From assembly GCA_002404215.1 (NCBI GenBank), contig DHJG01000165.1, forward strand, positions 1-15,860: DNA of 15,860 nucleotides, in the 5' to 3' direction. This document shows, one piece after another, positions 14,117 to 15,860 of this stretch. Under the pieces are notes generated by a model. It did not search any database. It saw nothing but the letters and a program-made list of their open reading frames with translations, and was not told where the DNA came from. Positions within the stretch are counted from its first letter, which is position 1. The number at the start of each line of letters is the position of its first letter. The position numbers and the translations under genes were made by a program. The DNA comes from Desulfosporosinus sp. UBA4726 (GTDB lineage Bacteria; Bacillota; Desulfitobacteriia; Desulfitobacteriales; Desulfitobacteriaceae).

Positions 14117-14563
14117 TTACAGTGTTATGATGTTTCCATAGATAATCCATCCGAGACCTAAAATTAAACGTAAAATTGTTGGGGCGAAGCTCCACAAGAC
14201 CTGACTTTTCTTGGTTTTAGGAATAATGCCCGTTCCTAAAACCAAAGCCGCCAGGATTATGGCCGCAATAGGCGTGACAAAGGCACCAAAGAGAACTAAG
14301 CTGATCAAGCCTCCAACTAACCCGCTCACCATCTTACTTTTATTGGCAATACGCCCGATGACGATAAGAAGCAATGCCCCTACAAATCCCATCAATAAAA
14401 GAGGGTATTCCAAGTGCCAAAACTGCACTGCATCATGGATTAAGATGTTAATTCCACTCAAAGTAACAGTTGCAGCAATAGTTCCCCAAGCCCCTCCGAA
14501 GAAAATCATTCCCGCAGAAAGAAGAAGCACACCCTCCAGTAATACCAGTTGCATAAATCCCAA
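14117..14563 (-). CDS. Small hydrophobic membrane protein of unknown function
   Basis: I do not recognise this protein with certainty. It has 148 residues, almost all hydrophobic, with four or five likely membrane segments: about 5-38, 53-70, 78-95, 97-112 and 128-146. The loop IGRIANKSKM (about 69-78) and PKTKKSQ (about 114-120) carry the positive charge. The glycine-rich pattern GLVGGLISLVLFGAFVTP loosely recalls DUF456-type proteins, but this is a weak impression. The start is TTG at 14563, with GGAGGGAG about 6 nt upstream; the in-frame ATG at 14554 is too far from that Shine-Dalgarno. It diverges from the VanW gene and is followed by its own likely terminator, so it is probably transcribed alone. 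Confidence 0.75.
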   Translation of the reverse strand: MGFMQLVLLEGVLLLSAGMIFFGGAWGTIAATVTLSGINILIHDAVQFWHLEYPLLLMGFVGALLLIVIGRIANKSKMVSGLVGGLISLVLFGAFVTPIAAIILAALVLGTGIIPKTKKSQVLWSFAPTILRLILGLGWIIYGNIITL

Positions 14564-14637
14564 AGCAAGCTCCCTCCCCCCTATACATCAAATACTAGTT
14601 TGTCCCCATAATGCCCAATTTAATCCATGAAGATTTC

Positions 14638-14681
14638 CTCCCTTCTCGAATATATATCATTGTTACGAGTTGAGAAGGGAG
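14638..14681 (+). promoter_or_regulatory. Hairpin burying the vanW ribosome binding site
   Basis: CTCCCTTCTC (14638-14647) is the exact reverse complement of GAGAAGGGAG (14672-14681), which contains the AAGGGAG Shine-Dalgarno of the TTG start at 14690. The loop is 24 nt and can add two further pairs. Such a stem would hold the Shine-Dalgarno unavailable unless opened. No known riboswitch class is recognised. Confidence 0.6.
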
Positions 14682-14689
14682 AATTTAAG

Positions 14690-15829
14690 TTGGAGAAGGA
14701 CGCTGGGCTTGACGAAATTTCCAATAATCCAAATTTACTCAAACGGCATAGGGGCTTACTAATCATTTCAGGTATTCTGATTACGCTATTCGGGACTCTT
14801 GCCCTAATAATGGCTATTTACACGTGGGACAGTGGTTTAATCGCCAAAGGAGTTGTCGTCTCTGGAATCCCCTTGGGAGAAATCCGAATTGAGGATGCTC
14901 AAGCAAAACTTGAGGACAATAAAAAGGAAATTTTAAACTGCCCTGTCCATTTCGCCACCACAGGCAAAATAGTCTCAATTAGCAAGGGTGCGCTCGGTCT
15001 CACCTATAACTATGATGAGGGACTCCAACAGGCCCATCTGATTGGTCGTAAAGGAATCATTTTTGAGCGAGCTTATAGTAAGTTCAAAGCAAGCTGGGGA
15101 ATTTCACTTGACGCTCACTATCAATGGAATGATCAATTGTTGAGGGACTCTTTAAACAAGAACATCGTCCCCTTGAACATCCCTGCCGAGAATGCCCGCT
15201 TTTCGATTACGCCAGATAACACAATGGACATAGTGCCCGAAAAGCTCGGAAAACAAGTGGATCTTGAAGCTCTGATAACGAGTGTGAATAATTTACCTCT
15301 TAATCAAAGCGAAACAATCCCTATACCCTTCAAAGATATCTCACCAACCATTACTAAAGCAGTGCTCGATAATCTCAAAATGGCTGGTCTCCTAAGTAGC
15401 TATACCACCTACTTCAACCCCAACCAAATTGGGCGAACAGAAAACATTAGGCTTGCGGCCAAAGCCATCGATCTTACAGTATTAAAACCTGAAGAGGAGT
15501 TCTCTTTTAACCAGACCGTTGGTGAGAGAACTAGCGAGGCGGGGTATCAAATGGCTATAATCATTGAAGGAGATCAATTCGTACCTGGTCTAGGGGGTGG
15601 TGTATGTCAAGTATCCAGCACCCTGTATAATGCCGTTCAACAAGCAACCCTGACTGTTAGCGAACGCTCACATCATAGTATCCCTATTAGCTATGTACCC
15701 TTAGGCCAGGATGCTACCGTCGCCTATCCCAGCCTTGACTTTAAATTCCAAAATAGCTCAGGGAGCTATCTTCTCATTCGGAGTAACGTGGCTGGTAATA
15801 CGATTACCTTTTCAATATACGGCAAGTGA
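14690..15829 (+). CDS. VanW-family protein, membrane-anchored
   Basis: From the TTG at 14690 it has 379 residues. A short basic N-terminus is followed by one membrane helix (about 22-45, GLLIISGILITLFGTLALIM), placing the rest outside the cell. The middle (about 75-235) matches the style of the PG_binding_4 repeats that precede VanW domains, and the C-terminal part (about 238-360) is the VanW domain: SSYTTYFN, LKPEEEFSFNQTVGERT-x2-AGYQ, PGLGGGVCQVSSTLYNA and RSHHS-x-PISYVPLGQDATV. The function is unknown; the name comes from some vancomycin-resistance clusters, and a cell-wall role is inferred. TTG is preferred over the ATG at 14627 because AAGGGAG lies 8 nt before it and the ATG has no Shine-Dalgarno. 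A hairpin covers that site. The last 31 nt of the window after the TGA are GC-rich and unexplained. Confidence 0.93.
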   Translation: MEKDAGLDEISNNPNLLKRHRGLLIISGILITLFGTLALIMAIYTWDSGLIAKGVVVSGIPLGEIRIEDAQAKLEDNKKEILNCPVHFATTGKIVSISKGALGLTYNYDEGLQQAHLIGRKGIIFERAYSKFKASWGISLDAHYQWNDQLLRDSLNKNIVPLNIPAENARFSITPDNTMDIVPEKLGKQVDLEALITSVNNLPLNQSETIPIPFKDISPTITKAVLDNLKMAGLLSSYTTYFNPNQIGRTENIRLAAKAIDLTVLKPEEEFSFNQTVGERTSEAGYQMAIIIEGDQFVPGLGGGVCQVSSTLYNAVQQATLTVSERSHHSIPISYVPLGQDATVAYPSLDFKFQNSSGSYLLIRSNVAGNTITFSIYGK

Positions 15830-15860
15830 AGAAACTTGGCTGGCGCCTGGAGCTGGCCAT

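Noticed and set aside
15830..15860. GC-rich window end resembling the hairpin at 2434-2466
   Set aside because: A 14-nt stretch is similar (12 of 14) but its arms are not complementary within the window and it is cut off, so repeat or terminator status cannot be judged.
1..15860. Mobile elements, CRISPR arrays, toxin-antitoxin or phage-defence genes
   Set aside because: Every long gene belongs to a known core family, and no transposase, integrase, spaced repeats or terminal inverted repeats were seen.

Overview
The window looks like a core chromosomal segment of a low-to-mid GC Firmicute, most likely a clostridial Peptococcales/Desulfitobacterium-Desulfosporosinus type organism. That placement is an inference from protein style and gene order; no rRNA or other marker is present. 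The gene content (recJ, apt, relA, dtd, hisS, aspS, an Rrf2 regulator, a cysteine desulfurase, rarA) is a conserved Firmicute neighbourhood that I recall being arranged similarly in Bacillus subtilis. I see no insertion sequence, prophage, CRISPR array, tRNA or rRNA gene.

Layout, left to right. (1) Positions 1-760 hold a minus-strand pair: an Rrf2-family regulator followed by the first 56 codons of an IscS/NifS-type cysteine desulfurase that runs off the window. (2) rarA lies on the plus strand (905-2212), divergent from that pair, with its own promoter and a good terminator. A structured intergenic block follows, ending in a perfect 15-bp hairpin. (3) A minus-strand pair at 2481-3124 encodes a CsoR/DUF156-family repressor and then a thioredoxin with a WCSPC active site. 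It is driven by a consensus sigma-A-type promoter with a textbook CsoR-type operator just downstream. (4) hisS-aspS (3322-6371, minus) is preceded by a complete T-box riboswitch whose features point to tRNA-Asp rather than tRNA-His. (5) A long minus-strand run reads CDF cation transporter, recJ, apt, relA/spoT, dtd and an MBL-fold hydrolase (13911 down to 6707), with gaps of 1-29 nt and one 4-nt overlap. (6) A small membrane protein (minus) and a VanW-family membrane-anchored protein (plus) diverge at the right end.

Much of the window concerns tRNA charging and its quality control: hisS and aspS under a T-box that reads uncharged tRNA, relA which converts uncharged tRNA on the ribosome into (p)ppGpp, and dtd which removes D-amino acids from tRNA. 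AspRS carries His34 and Gly86, the residue pair expected of a non-discriminating enzyme that would also make Asp-tRNA-Asn. A second theme is thiol, sulfur and metal handling: cysteine desulfurase with a cysteine-rich Rrf2 regulator, the CsoR-like/thioredoxin pair, and a zinc-type CDF transporter with a cysteine-rich tail.

Four start codons are placed inside longer open frames because a Shine-Dalgarno sequence or gene junction supports them: CDF (GTG 13911), recJ (GTG 12949), apt (ATG 10545) and vanW (TTG 14690). I found no clearly new multi-gene system. The most unusual signals are regulatory: the operator architecture of the CsoR-like operon, the T-box with an overlapping GAC/CAC specifier, a hairpin that buries the vanW ribosome binding site, and the palindrome cluster at 2372-2466.
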